Assembly (NCBI GenBank): GCA_035478595.1
Contig: DATIJL010000011.1
Span: 39,594-103,593 of the forward strand
Direction of reading: 5' to 3'
DNA length: 64,000 bases
From: Candidatus Chromulinivoraceae bacterium
GTDB taxonomy: Bacteria > Patescibacteriota > Saccharimonadia > Saccharimonadales > Saccharimonadaceae
How positions within the stretch are numbered: the stretch's first letter is position 1; each line of letters starts with the position of its first letter. The translations under genes were made by a program, and so were the position numbers. The notes below the pieces were generated by a model. The model was not told the origin of the DNA, made no database searches, and saw nothing but the letters and a program-made list of their open reading frames with translations. This document shows positions 44,953 to 55,400 of this stretch, piece by piece.

Positions 44953-45090
44953 CTATACAGACAGTTGAGCGCGGCCCTTAGCGCGGCGACGCTTAAGCAC
45001 GGCGCGACCGGCTTTGGTTGCAACACGTGCACGAAAGCCGTGCGTGCGAGCACGGTGGCGTGTGTGTGGTTGGTGAGTACGTTTTGGCAT
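44953..45090 (-). CDS. rpmH: 50S ribosomal protein L34
   Basis: 45 residues, beginning [20 protein letters not shown] and containing [16 protein letters not shown], the typical L34 sequence and size. It was found by reading the minus strand from ATG 45090 to TAG 44953; a longer open frame here in another phase is a shadow. L34 is the standard neighbour of rnpA near the origin. The -10 box TAAAAT lies about 9 nt upstream of the ATG. Confidence 0.97.
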   Translation of the reverse strand: MPKRTHQPHTRHRARTHGFRARVATKAGRAVLKRRRAKGRAQLSV

Positions 45091-45174
45091 ATCTCTGCTA
45101 TTTTACCGGTTTTCTCCCCTTTTGACAAGATGAGACTTGAAAATTATGTCTTTTCGTTTCCTCGTAATATTTAC

Positions 45175-45293
45175 TTGTCCACATTTACACGTCATTTATC
45201 CACATATTTCATAGGGGTGGTACAATATTGTGGAAAACTGCTACCCCTATTCTACCCTCCCATTCTGCTAAACCCACTACCGGTTGTGGAAAA
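45175..45293. promoter_or_regulatory. DnaA-box cluster upstream of dnaA
   Basis: Four near-consensus boxes: TTGTCCACA (45175-45183), TTATCCACA (45196-45204, perfect), and two TGTGGAAAA (45229-45237 and 45285-45293, reverse orientation). They lie between rpmH and dnaA, and the last overlaps the -35 of the dnaA promoter. Confidence 0.85.
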
Positions 45294-45312
45294 CTCTCCG
45301 TCCCTGTATAGT
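45284..45312 (+). promoter_or_regulatory. dnaA promoter overlapping a DnaA box
   Basis: TTGTGG (-35, 45284-45289), a 17-nt spacer, and TATAGT (-10, 45307-45312). The -35 lies inside the DnaA box at 45285-45293, which suggests repression of dnaA by its own product. The leader is about 43 nt. Confidence 0.75.
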
Positions 45313-45360
45313 AGAGGATAACAACTGAGGTAGACTAACACCGGGGAAAGGACAAGCTAT

Positions 45361-46740
45361 ATGCATCATGCTTTGTGGCAAAGCGTATTAGGTGAAATTG
45401 AAGTTTCTATTTCGCATGCTGCATTTACAACCTGGTTTAAAAACACCGAGCTGCTTGAAAACACAGGCGAGACAGTCGTCATTGCAGTGCCCAATATCTT
45501 TGCAAAGCGTCAATTTGAAGTTAAGTTCAATGATCAGATTAAATCGGTTCTAGAAAAAAATGGCGTCGTACCTAAACGAATTACCTATACCGTAAAAACT
45601 AACTCGGCAAAAAAAACCATTACCCGCGAAACAACTGCAACCGCATCAAGTCCTTCCGTAGAGGAGCTCATCTCTTCTCCATCACAACCACGTGTGGGCA
45701 GCCTTACGGCAAACAAGCCAAACGCTAATGGTCTTAATCCGCGATATACCTTTGCAAACTTTATCGTCGGTAGTAGTAATGACCTTGCTTATACTGCATG
45801 CCAAGCCGTCGCACATAATCCTGGTACAAAATACAACCCACTCTTTTTGTATGGTGGTGTAGGTTTAGGTAAGACACACCTTATGCAGGCAGTTGGAAAC
45901 GAGATTGCCAAGATTCAACCTGACGCATGTATTTTATATATCAGCTCTGAAACGTTTGTGCAGGAATTTATGGACACTATCCGTTTTAAGAAAAAAGGAT
46001 TTGCCGATAAATACCGCAACGTCGATGTACTAATTGTAGATGATATGCAATTTATTGCCGGTAAAGAAAAAACTCAAGAAGAATTTTTTCATACGTTTAA
46101 TGCCCTACACCAAAGTAACAAACAGATTATCATCAGTAGCGACAAGCCCCCTAAGAGTATTCCTACACTAACAGAACGACTCCGCAGTCGGTTTGAATGG
46201 GGTATGGCAATCGATATTCAAATGCCTGATTTCGAAACACGCTGCGCTATTGTCGAAACAAAGGCTACTCTTTCAGGCATTCAGCTTGGCCACGAGACGA
46301 TTGAATACCTCGCTAATAACATCAAAACCAACATCCGTGAACTCGAAGGAGCGTTAAACCAATTACTAGCGTACGCCGAGATGCGTGGCATTACGCCGGA
46401 CATTTCAACCGCCGAAGGTTTGATTGGAAATGTGCGACAATCCCGCCCACAACACGTAACGCCTAAGCAGATTATCGATAAGACTGCCCGACATTTCCAG
46501 ATTGATGGTAAGGAAATCTGCAGCGCTAAGCGCGACAAACACATTGTTGTTCCTCGCCAGATCGCCATGTACTTACTACGAAGCGAACTCCACCTGAGCT
46601 TCCCAAAAATTGCTAACGAGCTTGGCCGAAAAGACCACACGACAGCCATCCACTCCGTTGAGAAGATAGAAAAGGCTATTAAACTCGATTTCCTCATCCG
46701 TGAACAGGTAGCGGACATCAGGGAGAAACTTTATGCTTAA
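45361..46740 (+). CDS. dnaA: Chromosomal replication initiator DnaA
   Basis: 459 residues in four domains: an N-terminal interaction domain (~1-80), a polar linker (~85-125), the AAA+ ATPase (Walker A GGVGLGKTHLM at 165-175, Walker B VLIVDDMQFIAG at 223-234), and the C-terminal DNA-binding domain with the signature ELGRKDHTTAIHSVEKI. It binds TTATCCACA boxes and opens the origin. The box clusters lie on both sides of the gene. AAAGGA precedes the ATG. Confidence 0.98.
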   Translation: MHHALWQSVLGEIEVSISHAAFTTWFKNTELLENTGETVVIAVPNIFAKRQFEVKFNDQIKSVLEKNGVVPKRITYTVKTNSAKKTITRETTATASSPSVEELISSPSQPRVGSLTANKPNANGLNPRYTFANFIVGSSNDLAYTACQAVAHNPGTKYNPLFLYGGVGLGKTHLMQAVGNEIAKIQPDACILYISSETFVQEFMDTIRFKKKGFADKYRNVDVLIVDDMQFIAGKEKTQEEFFHTFNALHQSNKQIIISSDKPPKSIPTLTERLRSRFEWGMAIDIQMPDFETRCAIVETKATLSGIQLGHETIEYLANNIKTNIRELEGALNQLLAYAEMRGITPDISTAEGLIGNVRQSRPQHVTPKQIIDKTARHFQIDGKEICSAKRDKHIVVPRQIAMYLLRSELHLSFPKIANELGRKDHTTAIHSVEKIEKAIKLDFLIREQVADIREKLYA

Positions 46741-47007
46741 GGTTAGTGGAAAAATTGTGAATAGAGGATGGATAACACTGAGTAAAACAAGTGGGCGTCT
46801 ATCCACCATAGGAGCCTTCATTTATACACTTACTGCAGGGTCTAGTGCACAAGTCGCTTTACTCCCCAAAGTTATCCCTTTATTTGCACAGTACTTTTCC
46901 CCACAAAAAAGAGCCTTCTCACCTCTGTCTGAACACTATTTTTACCCAGTTTCCACAGCCCCTACTATTAGAACCACTAAAGGAAAAATAAAGAAAGGTA
47001 ATAAGTA
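46741..47007. other. oriC: Probable replication origin (oriC) between dnaA and dnaN
   Basis: A 267-bp gap with several partial DnaA boxes: TGGATAAC near 46769, CTATCCACC near 46799-46807, TTATCCC near 46872, TTCCCCACA (46897-46905) and GTTTCCACA (46949-46957). AT-rich stretches lie between them and before dnaN. The location matches the usual origin in many bacteria. I did not compute GC skew. An open frame across it looks random and I do not call it a gene. Confidence 0.7.
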
Positions 47008-48108
47008 ATGGAACTTTCTGTAACTCAAGAAAATTTGTCCAAAGCACTCAGTAACGTCGGACGAGTAGCAAGTAGTAAAGCTGGGCTACCTATCCTTAGT
47101 AATATCCTCCTAAGAACAGACGGCAACCGATTACTTGTAGCTGCTACGAACCTCGAGATTGCTTCGACTCACTATATTGGAGCAAAGATCATCACACCTG
47201 GAGCAATTACAATTCCCGCTCGTTTAGTGAGTGATTTCGTTTCAAGCCTTCCAAAAGGTACAGTTGACTTAAAGGTAAAGGACAGCCACCTTACTATTTC
47301 TTCTGGTGGATATACATCAGTTATCAATGGTGTCATTGCTGACGAGTTTCCTGAGTTACCAACGATTGATGAAACTTCCTCTATTCAATACAGCGTTAAC
47401 GTCGCCGATTTTAAACAAGCCGTTTCGCAGACTGTTATTACAAGTAGTAATGACAGCACGCGGCCTGTACTCACCGGTGTATACTGGCATTCGTTTGAGG
47501 GCTATCTTTACTTGGCAGCAACAGATGGCTACCGTCTATCTGAGCGTCGGCTTGTAGAGACAAAAAGCGAAGTGGCGGCAATTATTCCAACGTCATCTTT
47601 GCAAGAGGTTTTACGCACGATCAGTGATGATGTCACTGAAATCGATATGCTATTTGACGAAACACAGGTTCGCTTTAGGGTTGGTGAGGCTGAGGTGACG
47701 AGCCGACTTATTGACGGTAACTTCCCTCCTTACCGGACACTCATTCCAGATACATCAGAAACGACATTAGTGATCGATGCGAGTGATTTTGTGCGTATCA
47801 CCAAAATTGCCGGTTTGTTCGCTCGGGATTCCGGTGGCAGTGTCACGCTTACGGCCGACAAAGAGAAGCAGACACTCTCTATCCACTCTATCGCCTCGGA
47901 GCTTGGAGAAAACACCTCAGAAACAGCCGTAGAGGTATCAAGCGACGGCCAAGTAACACTCAACTCACGATATTTAGCTGAGGCGCTAGCGGCAATTGAT
48001 GGTAAGGTCGTAGAATTTCGCTTTAGCGGTAAACTTGCGCCATGTGTTCTCACGTCAAAAAGTGATGATGTGAACTACAAGCATATTATTATGCCGCTTA
48101 AGAGCTAG
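47008..48108 (+). CDS. dnaN: DNA polymerase III beta subunit (sliding clamp)
   Basis: 366 residues in three similar domains: MELSVTQENLSKALSNVGRV at the start, GGYTSVINGVIADEFPELP, the middle-domain GVYWHSFEGYLYLAATDGYRL (given in part), and the C-terminal end YKHIIMPLKS with the typical MP-L tail. The clamp encircles DNA and tethers polymerase. AAAGG lies about 7 nt before the ATG. recF follows after 1 nt. Confidence 0.97.
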   Translation: MELSVTQENLSKALSNVGRVASSKAGLPILSNILLRTDGNRLLVAATNLEIASTHYIGAKIITPGAITIPARLVSDFVSSLPKGTVDLKVKDSHLTISSGGYTSVINGVIADEFPELPTIDETSSIQYSVNVADFKQAVSQTVITSSNDSTRPVLTGVYWHSFEGYLYLAATDGYRLSERRLVETKSEVAAIIPTSSLQEVLRTISDDVTEIDMLFDETQVRFRVGEAEVTSRLIDGNFPPYRTLIPDTSETTLVIDASDFVRITKIAGLFARDSGGSVTLTADKEKQTLSIHSIASELGENTSETAVEVSSDGQVTLNSRYLAEALAAIDGKVVEFRFSGKLAPCVLTSKSDDVNYKHIIMPLKS

Positions 48109-48109
48109 T

Positions 48110-49156
48110 ATGGATCCAATTACGGCCATTAAAGTGCAGCATGTTCGCGTGCACAAAAGTTACTCACTGGACGTCTCGCCTAATGTGACGCTTATTACAG
48201 GTACAAATGGCAGTGGTAAAACTTCGCTTATTGAGGCCTTGTATATTGCGCTTCAAGGATCATCTTTTAAAGGTTCGGATGGTGATGTGTTGCGAAGAGG
48301 TGCTGAATGGTATCGCATAGATATCGGATATCAAAACCAAGCCTCGCGTTCGGTTAAGTTCGACCCTTCTCGCTCGTCAGGTCGTAAACAATTTATTGTT
48401 GATGGCAAAACAAATTATCGACTACCTGATCGTTATAAATATCCTGTTGTTCTGTTTGAACCAGATGATTTGCGACTTTTGAGCGGTTCCCCTACTCGGC
48501 GCCGACAATTTATCGATAGATTCATCGCTCAGCTTGATCCGCAATACAGTATTTCACTGCGTCGGTATGAGCGTGCACTTAAACAACGGAATTCTCTATT
48601 AAAACAAGGTGCCTATAGCGATAGTATGTTTGCGTGGGATGTTTCGCTGAGCGAATATGGTGCTTATATTATAGAACAACGCCTGAAGTTTGTTGGTGAG
48701 CTTAACGGACGTTTAAACGCTGTTTATGGATCGATTTCACATACGGATGATATAGTTACGGTTGCGTACTCTTACGAGCCTCAAGGTAACGTAGCGCAGC
48801 GTCTTTTAGCAGAGTTACATCAGTATGCGGAAAAGGACAGACTACTCGGGTTTACCTCGACCGGGCCGCATCGCCACGATATCTTATTTAATTTCAACAC
48901 CTCGCCTGCCCTTACGGTCGCCTCACGCGGAGAAGTTCGCTCTATCGTACTAGCCCTGAAGTTTCTCGAGGTAGACATCATCGAACTTATTACGGGTAAA
49001 AACCCTGTCATTCTGCTTGACGATGTATTCAGCGAGCTTGATAAAGAGCGTCAGAACTATTTGATTGATCTTACAAAAAAGAATCAAATTATTATTACGT
49101 CAGCAACCAATAACTCAAATCTTCATACGGACTACGTTACTAACCTGGTTATCTAG
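48110..49156 (+). CDS. recF: DNA replication and repair protein RecF
   Basis: 348 residues of the SMC-like ATPase family: Walker A LITGTNGSGKTSLIEAL, RRRQFIDRFIAQLDP, GPHRHDI, and the C-terminal Walker B VILLDDVFSELDKERQ. RecF loads RecA at gaps with RecO and RecR. It completes dnaA-dnaN-recF. Its 3' end overlaps the convergent gene by 4 bp. Confidence 0.97.
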   Translation: MDPITAIKVQHVRVHKSYSLDVSPNVTLITGTNGSGKTSLIEALYIALQGSSFKGSDGDVLRRGAEWYRIDIGYQNQASRSVKFDPSRSSGRKQFIVDGKTNYRLPDRYKYPVVLFEPDDLRLLSGSPTRRRQFIDRFIAQLDPQYSISLRRYERALKQRNSLLKQGAYSDSMFAWDVSLSEYGAYIIEQRLKFVGELNGRLNAVYGSISHTDDIVTVAYSYEPQGNVAQRLLAELHQYAEKDRLLGFTSTGPHRHDILFNFNTSPALTVASRGEVRSIVLALKFLEVDIIELITGKNPVILLDDVFSELDKERQNYLIDLTKKNQIIITSATNNSNLHTDYVTNLVI

Positions 49157-49806
49157 TAACCGCTCTGCTTATTGAGATCGACAAGTATATCGTTCGAAAT
49201 ATCCATATGATCTGGTGCTGTTAATATTAGCACCGGAGTCGCCACGAACTGCCACGTGCCATTTACTTTATGAAGAACCGTACGATATACATCACCTAGT
49301 TGTCCTGGCCCTGGCGATTTTTGCGTAATAGTTGTACCGTACCAGGTGCCATCGAGGTATAATTTACCACTATTAACCGTATATCCGCTCAGGATAGCTG
49401 CGTACTTGGCATCAATGACTGCGGTAATACTTGGAAGTTCGGCTGCCAAGACAGACGCTAAGTAATTAGATGAAAATCCTGGGTTTACGGATACTGACAT
49501 GTCTTTATCAGCCACAGTAAAACTTATCTGTGAGTTATCGTATTTAGCATCGGTTGGAACTGCGTAGTATTTTGCAGGCTGCAAGGATAGTACCTGTGTT
49601 CCCTTAACCGTTCCCACTTTTGTGTCGCTGTCCGATTCGTCTGAATTGGGGTTGCGCTGGTATATATCTGCTGATAGGCCAGTCTGTCGAACCGTAAGAG
49701 TTACTTTGTGAAACGAGCTAAAGTATTTATAGGCAAACCCAGCGCCGATTAAGGCAATGATGATTATGCCGATGATGATGAGTCTAATGGTGTATTTTCT
49801 ATTCAT
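49153..49806 (-). CDS. Membrane-anchored hypothetical protein, end of the secretion operon
   Basis: 217 residues: one N-terminal membrane helix (~8-28), then an extracytoplasmic domain rich in beta strands (KVTLTVRQTGLSADIYQ; ISFTVADKDMSVSVNPG) and a C-terminal half like a ketosteroid-isomerase/NTF2-type fold (YAAILSGYTVNSGKLYL; RTVLHKVNGTWQFVATPVL), though that fold call is weak. It overlaps the upstream PEGA-like gene by 4 nt (ATGA). Confidence 0.6.
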   Translation of the reverse strand: MNRKYTIRLIIIGIIIIALIGAGFAYKYFSSFHKVTLTVRQTGLSADIYQRNPNSDESDSDTKVGTVKGTQVLSLQPAKYYAVPTDAKYDNSQISFTVADKDMSVSVNPGFSSNYLASVLAAELPSITAVIDAKYAAILSGYTVNSGKLYLDGTWYGTTITQKSPGPGQLGDVYRTVLHKVNGTWQFVATPVLILTAPDHMDISNDILVDLNKQSGY

Positions 49807-50441
49807 GATGCAAATGGATTCGTGTAATCGTTAAATTGAATTTTAAACTGTGTTGGGTCGTAACCTAAGTTCCGAATTCCCTCTATGGCACTGTTCCGGT
49901 AGCCTAAAGGCGCTTCTACGGTCAAAATGATAGAGTTACCACTTGGATCACTTGGATCGTTCCTGTAGCCGATGGTATAGATCATATTGTCGAGTGGTAA
50001 GGCAGTAGTAATTGGGTTTTTAGCGGTAAAAGCCTCACCAGTTGCATTCGCCTGTGCACCCGCAAGCCCTTCTACGGACTGATACTTACTCTGATTGTCT
50101 TGCTCCCACTGTTTTGCGGCGTCACTCACAGCGGTCATTTCAACGGTTATTACATGATTTGTGGCATCAATATATTGTGTGGCTGAATAGTCGGCAAATC
50201 CATCCTTAGCGGCTTTAACTGTATAGGTTTGATTTGGTAATAGATAGGTTGTGCCTGCACCCACGCTATTGTTGTTTATCGTTATCTTGGCGTCATCTGG
50301 AATGGCATTTATCGTGACAGTAATCTTGCCTCCCCCAGTTATACCTTGGTAAATCCCGTAGACAATGAGCCCCACGATAACAAGCGCAATTGCAATGATA
50401 GCTATCTTCACGCCAGGTGGCAGTTGTTTCCATATATACAT
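49803..50441 (-). CDS. Membrane-anchored PEGA-like domain protein
   Basis: 212 residues: a membrane helix (~10-30), a PEGA-type beta domain (~37-102, ITVTINAIPDDAKITINNNS, AKDGFADYSATQYID), and a C-terminal domain (~110-212) with YRNDPSDPSGNSIILTVEAP. PEGA domains are thought to bind surface glycan or wall. It overlaps the downstream 217-residue gene. Its ATG is 11 nt from the stop of the hydrolase gene, with GGAG upstream. Role unknown; probably a structural partner of the machine. Confidence 0.7.
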   Translation of the reverse strand: MYIWKQLPPGVKIAIIAIALVIVGLIVYGIYQGITGGGKITVTINAIPDDAKITINNNSVGAGTTYLLPNQTYTVKAAKDGFADYSATQYIDATNHVITVEMTAVSDAAKQWEQDNQSKYQSVEGLAGAQANATGEAFTAKNPITTALPLDNMIYTIGYRNDPSDPSGNSIILTVEAPLGYRNSAIEGIRNLGYDPTQFKIQFNDYTNPFAS

Positions 50442-50451
50442 ATAGTTCTCC

Positions 50452-52413
50452 TTACTTCTTCCTGAACCAGCTGAAACCGGCCATACTTAATCCTTCATGT
50501 CCAGCCATTGGTGCGCGCCAGATCGAGTAAGAGGCAGACGCTACTTTTGTAGGGCTATGGAAGTTTGGAATATCTCCCGCGTATACAAAAGTATGTCCGC
50601 TGGACATAGCAACATCCCCTGGCTGAAGTTTTCCAGTATCGATACTTGTTGCCGAACCGAGGCTCTGCCAATTGGCTTGCAACCAGGCGAGCTGTGCGGG
50701 GGTAGCACCTCCCTTACCACTGCTGTTATATTTCGGTTCAAAGCCGCTATCTACCATGAGTGTCGTTACAAATCCACCACAGTCGACACCGGGGTATTGC
50801 CCACCACCAACGTAACGGCCTTGATCACGTGCTCTTTTTACAGCGGCAGCGTATTCAGGTTTCTCTGTTGTATAGTCTGCGGCGTGATAATCTGGCCATG
50901 CGTAGGCAAAGATTGTCTGTGCTAAGTTACCGCCAGTAAATGCAGTATTGCCGCACTCATCACGGGTATTTAGCGGAACGGATTGCTCCACTCCCTTTAT
51001 AACACCATCAGCGTAGGCTTGTTTGAGCTTCTCGGAAATAGCCGTTCCTTGATCTTGTCCAATTTCGTTGTAAACCCATGGCACATCCGGTGACCAGAGT
51101 TCGACAAGTGGCGTGTTACCCGTCGACTCTATGCCTGGACGGTTAAACGACGCCGTTTCTTGGGTATTTCCAGGATCTGTCGTAACAGGATGACCTTCGC
51201 TTGTGGTTCGAGTCGTTGCAAAGTTATTAGCATATGCCTCGCTCTTTTGAGCAGTTGCCTGGTTGGTGAACGTATCTTTTTTGCTACCATACTGACGATA
51301 GGTACCGACACGCTGTGGCCATGCTTGGTTTACACTGCCTGGTGTTGTATGGAGGCTTATGCCGATACTTGCACCAGCTTGTTTGGCAGCGTTTGCTCTA
51401 TCTCTAAATTTAACCTGTTGATCGTCAGTGGTGCGCGCGAGAACAACTTTATATCCTTCTGTTTCGAGTGCCGTTTTTACTCGATTGGCAACGTCTAAGA
51501 CATCGGTACTCTCAGGCATGTTGTGAGACTCAGAGGTGACCAGGCCGCTTTGTTGATCAGTGTAGGTTGGTATAGCACCACCATGGCCTGGGTCGATAAA
51601 AACCACAGGTGCAGTACTCGTCGAAGCTGATGCACCAGCAGCTGTGTTTTTTCCGCCAAATTCTGCCAAAATAGCTTTTGCAGCACCACCACGATCTTGA
51701 ATGACTTTTTGCGGACTGTCGGATGATACCTCAAAGTTGTTATGCCAAAAGACCGTTGCGTCTTCCACGGTTTTTTGTAGTTTAAGTGTATCCCATTCGT
51801 CTTTTGCGTTTCCAAAACCTGATGCCGTGACAGGTCTCGACATACTTTCGTTATGGAGAAAAGTTAGTTCAAAGTTTAGGAGTGCGTCCAGATCAGAAGC
51901 AGGTATCTTAGACTGGATGGCAGGATCTTTTGCCCAGTCGTATTGGATGTCAGCATATTTAACAAGTTCGGGGTGCTCTGCCTTTAATTTTCCAAGTACA
52001 CCGCTACTTGGTGCACTGTAGCGACGACCACCATCCCATTGAGGCAATCCCCATCCATGCCCCGAGGCGCTATCCCATGGACTAAATGCTTGATCTCCTT
52101 GAAAACGTGTTGGAATGAAAGCGGATTCAGCCTCCATATTACCCATAACTCCAGCCGCTTGTTCATCCGATAAATTCTGTTGTTTAAGGAAATTCCATAT
52201 TTTTTCCTTAATACTGTTACCTACAAGATTACCTGTTGCATTACTATACGAGCACGACTTATCGTAAAAAAGAATATCGTTATTTGCGTAAAATACTTGA
52301 TCGGCCGCGTAGGTTTCGCTTGCGATGGAGAGCGTACAAAACACTATGCCAAAGATTATCAATGCAGTCCGTTTTATATGGTTTAACGAAAAGTAATGTC
52401 GTACTTTTTTCAC
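50452..52413 (-). CDS. Three-domain peptidoglycan hydrolase (lysozyme-like, amidase, CHAP/NlpC-like)
   Basis: 653 residues with a signal sequence or anchor (~14-36). Domain 1 (~68-230) matches phage-tail lysozyme-like domains: IWNFLKQQNLSDEQAAGVMG, with candidate Glu94. Domain 2 (~268-470) is an N-acetylmuramoyl-L-alanine amidase of the Amidase_3 type: VFIDPGHGG with His277, SLHTTPG with His355, and LVELW with Glu438. Domain 3 (~535-640) looks like a CHAP or NlpC/P60 cysteine peptidase: PGVDCGGFVTTL (Cys545) and GHTFVYAG (His607). The GTG start overlaps the upstream stop as GTGA. It probably opens the wall for the secretion machine. Confidence 0.85.
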   Translation of the reverse strand: MKKVRHYFSLNHIKRTALIIFGIVFCTLSIASETYAADQVFYANNDILFYDKSCSYSNATGNLVGNSIKEKIWNFLKQQNLSDEQAAGVMGNMEAESAFIPTRFQGDQAFSPWDSASGHGWGLPQWDGGRRYSAPSSGVLGKLKAEHPELVKYADIQYDWAKDPAIQSKIPASDLDALLNFELTFLHNESMSRPVTASGFGNAKDEWDTLKLQKTVEDATVFWHNNFEVSSDSPQKVIQDRGGAAKAILAEFGGKNTAAGASASTSTAPVVFIDPGHGGAIPTYTDQQSGLVTSESHNMPESTDVLDVANRVKTALETEGYKVVLARTTDDQQVKFRDRANAAKQAGASIGISLHTTPGSVNQAWPQRVGTYRQYGSKKDTFTNQATAQKSEAYANNFATTRTTSEGHPVTTDPGNTQETASFNRPGIESTGNTPLVELWSPDVPWVYNEIGQDQGTAISEKLKQAYADGVIKGVEQSVPLNTRDECGNTAFTGGNLAQTIFAYAWPDYHAADYTTEKPEYAAAVKRARDQGRYVGGGQYPGVDCGGFVTTLMVDSGFEPKYNSSGKGGATPAQLAWLQANWQSLGSATSIDTGKLQPGDVAMSSGHTFVYAGDIPNFHSPTKVASASYSIWRAPMAGHEGLSMAGFSWFRKK

Positions 52414-55400
52414 AATGCGAATCCTCTATTTGAAAGTAGTCGATAGTCAACCTGTGTTAATAAATTACTGAGAGTGAAGCCGATATTTTGTAGACTAGGA
52501 TTCCCCGTTGATGAGATCGGCGTTACAGTAGTGCCTGGATCAACCGCATGAATAGTGACAACTCCTGTTCCTGTTTGGAAACCGAGGAGATTGGCTGTTT
52601 GCCACCACAGGTCAATTGCGCGTTTGTGACCGTTGATATCAGCACCACCTGCGCCAATATCCTCCTTAGTTGCGATAACTTTCTTGCCGTTATAGTCTAT
52701 TTCAATCTTTGTACCATCTGGAATACTTCCAAGGGCTGTGCCATTGGCAAGTTCTGCAAAAGCAGTTACACCAGTCATGTGGTTGCCATGGTCGCCCAGG
52801 TCGTTTCCTCCGTTATCTGCAAGATTCTCTACCCACTGGCCACTTCCACTATCTAAGGAGCCGCCAAAGACGCTCGCACCAACAACCATGCCGGTTGCGG
52901 GAATGTTTCCTACTTGAATGTACGCTGGATTTACGACAGTAGAACCTGTGTTTGTGGAGCTATTTGTTGGTGGGTTGTCCATGCCATCTACCACGCCACT
53001 ATCAATAACATAGAGATGGAACATCTTTGCCTCTTCTGTATTGTTCGCGTTAACATCGTAGCAATGTGAAGGTAGTTGGTTTGCTTCGTCACCAACGTCG
53101 GTAATTTGCTTACTGTCGTCAAGACAGTCAGTTGAGAATTTAGCGAAATCACTACCAACGACGGGATCGCCATTACCATCAATTTGTTGGTTATTGATCA
53201 TCCACTGAGTTACGTCAGTATCTGGATCGGCGCTTTGGAGCATCCCGACATCATTGAAGCCCATTTCGGGATTACAGTACATAGTGAGTGCAAGTTGAGT
53301 ACTTTGTAGGAATGTATCATTGCAATCGCCTGATGTGTTGCCGTCGGCAGCTAGGGCTGTCGAATCGCCTATTAGGTTTCCTATATTAAGACTAGATAGA
53401 ATGGCGGCAGGTGCTGTTAAGAGGCTGCTGTTTTTAATTTTTGAAGCGAATGTGTAAAACGTAGAAGCTAGTGCATTACTTGCAGAGTATGGGTCATTGA
53501 CGTTTAACGGATTGCTTTGCGCGCGCATGTCAGCTACATAGGTGGCAGTTGAGGAATTGTTAAAATCGTTAAAGGCGGCTGCCGAGTCTTTAGATAGCGG
53601 CACCATGCCACGCTGTTGTGCGGTAACTTGGTTTGTCGCATCAAGACCGTTTCCAATTGTATCTGGAGCAACGACACCGTTTATATCGCTATTGATTGTA
53701 CCGGATATAACACGAGCCAAATATGGAATAGCATAACGCTCGGTTAGATACCCGGCAAGGAATATGCCCGCCGCCGATCCTGCCATTTTTAAGAATTCTT
53801 TTGTAGCGACCTTAGCTGCGTTTTTTAAGGCATCTTTCGTAAGAGCATCTGTCGCCTTCTTGACTACGTCTTTTGCCATGCTCTTTACGAGATTGGTAAT
53901 GGTAGTACGAGCGACAGTAGATGCTTCTTTTGAAAGAAGTTTGGTAATAAACCCCGTGAGAGCTCCCTCGCCAGGTATAAAGCTTGATAACGAAAGCACG
54001 CCTTGTACAAATGGATTCGTTACAACACTACAGGCGCCTCGAACTGTTTCTGCGCCGCCCATGTTAGCATTAATCCAGTTAATGACCGCAGCAAATACCT
54101 GTATTACCCCGTTTCCGAGCGCACTAGAGCCTAGCGCGACATCCGTCGGCTTACCGTATTCGGCCCTACTGTAAGTCTGCGAATCTCCGAAGGTGTTGCC
54201 GTACTGGTCAGCTGTCTCTAAGATCTTTGCCGGCTGTTCAACATCGTTTGGTTGTGCATCACCCGCCTTAATTTTATCGGCTGTCGATAGGAACTGCGCG
54301 GCGTAGCGCATAGCTTGCACAAGGACGATTGTCTTCGCTGCAATAAGAATGGTATTAGTGAGCTTATACGTGCCACATATACCGACTAGAAAGTCCGCTG
54401 GATTTAATAGCCCGACTGCTTTTTTTAGGCCGGATGGCGATGATATCGCATCCTCTGTCATAGTTGCAGCAGCCGCTGGATCGGTCGGAATACTTGCTAT
54501 TGGGTCACCCGCAGTCGCTGCTTGTTTAAGCTGGTCAGCTTCGGAATTAACATTGGTTGCTGCATCACCTAGATCAACCTGAGCTGGTTGCTGATTTGGA
54601 GGAAGAGGCTTACCGTTAGCATCGGTCGCAGGGGGTGCTTTCTGGTTGTCTGCGTTGTAACTCTCTCCGCTTTCATTGGCGACGATTTTTTGTTGAGTTG
54701 TCTTCTCGTCCTCTCCCCATTGTGGATTTGTCGTCAGTTTTTTGTCTGCCCTGATCTTTTTGGATACTTTATCATTCCAGGAAAGCCATCTCGGTGCAAA
54801 TACACTACGACTTAAGTCGCGGGCCTCCGCCTTAGTGCTTATAGTTTTCAGGTAGTCCTTTGCTTCAACTTTTGTTCCGTCTGCAAGAACAAGAGTTTTA
54901 CCTCCCGTGTAGCGTCCGAGAGTGTTTTTTGTCAGGGGCTTGCCGTCTTTATCGAGAATTTCGGCACCTTGAATACGAAGACGCTGCACTTGCCTGTCGG
55001 TAAGACCACTAAAACGACAACGAACCTTAATGGTACACGTTGCGTTTGTTGAGAATATACGGCCCTTCATAATCAAATTGGAGCGTGCTTCAACAACAGA
55101 TGACATCTTATCGACCATATTTGTAGTGATTTCTTTTAGGTGTATAAGAAGGCCTGCCGGACCAATAATAGTACCACCCATAATTCCAGTACCACCGAGG
55201 AGTCCAATGATAAGTCCAAGTGGCCCCTTCTTTTTTGCTTGAGCAAAGAAAGTTGTAGGCTTTTTTTTGCCACCTTCACTCGATACGTCTGTTTTCCAAC
55301 CGGCATCGTGTTCATGCTCCTTGGTCTTGTCGATGTTTTTTGTTTTGGCTACATTTGCGTTTTCTTGGTCGGAATTGGTGGTCTGGTCGTAATTAGCCGC

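Noticed and set aside
44907..45128. 73-residue minus-strand ORF
   Set aside because: It is in another frame over rpmH; the L34 frame (44953-45090) matches a known protein exactly in size and pattern.
46733..47008. 91-residue ORF in the dnaA-dnaN gap
   Set aside because: The composition looks random and the region carries DnaA-box-like sites, so I read it as origin DNA.
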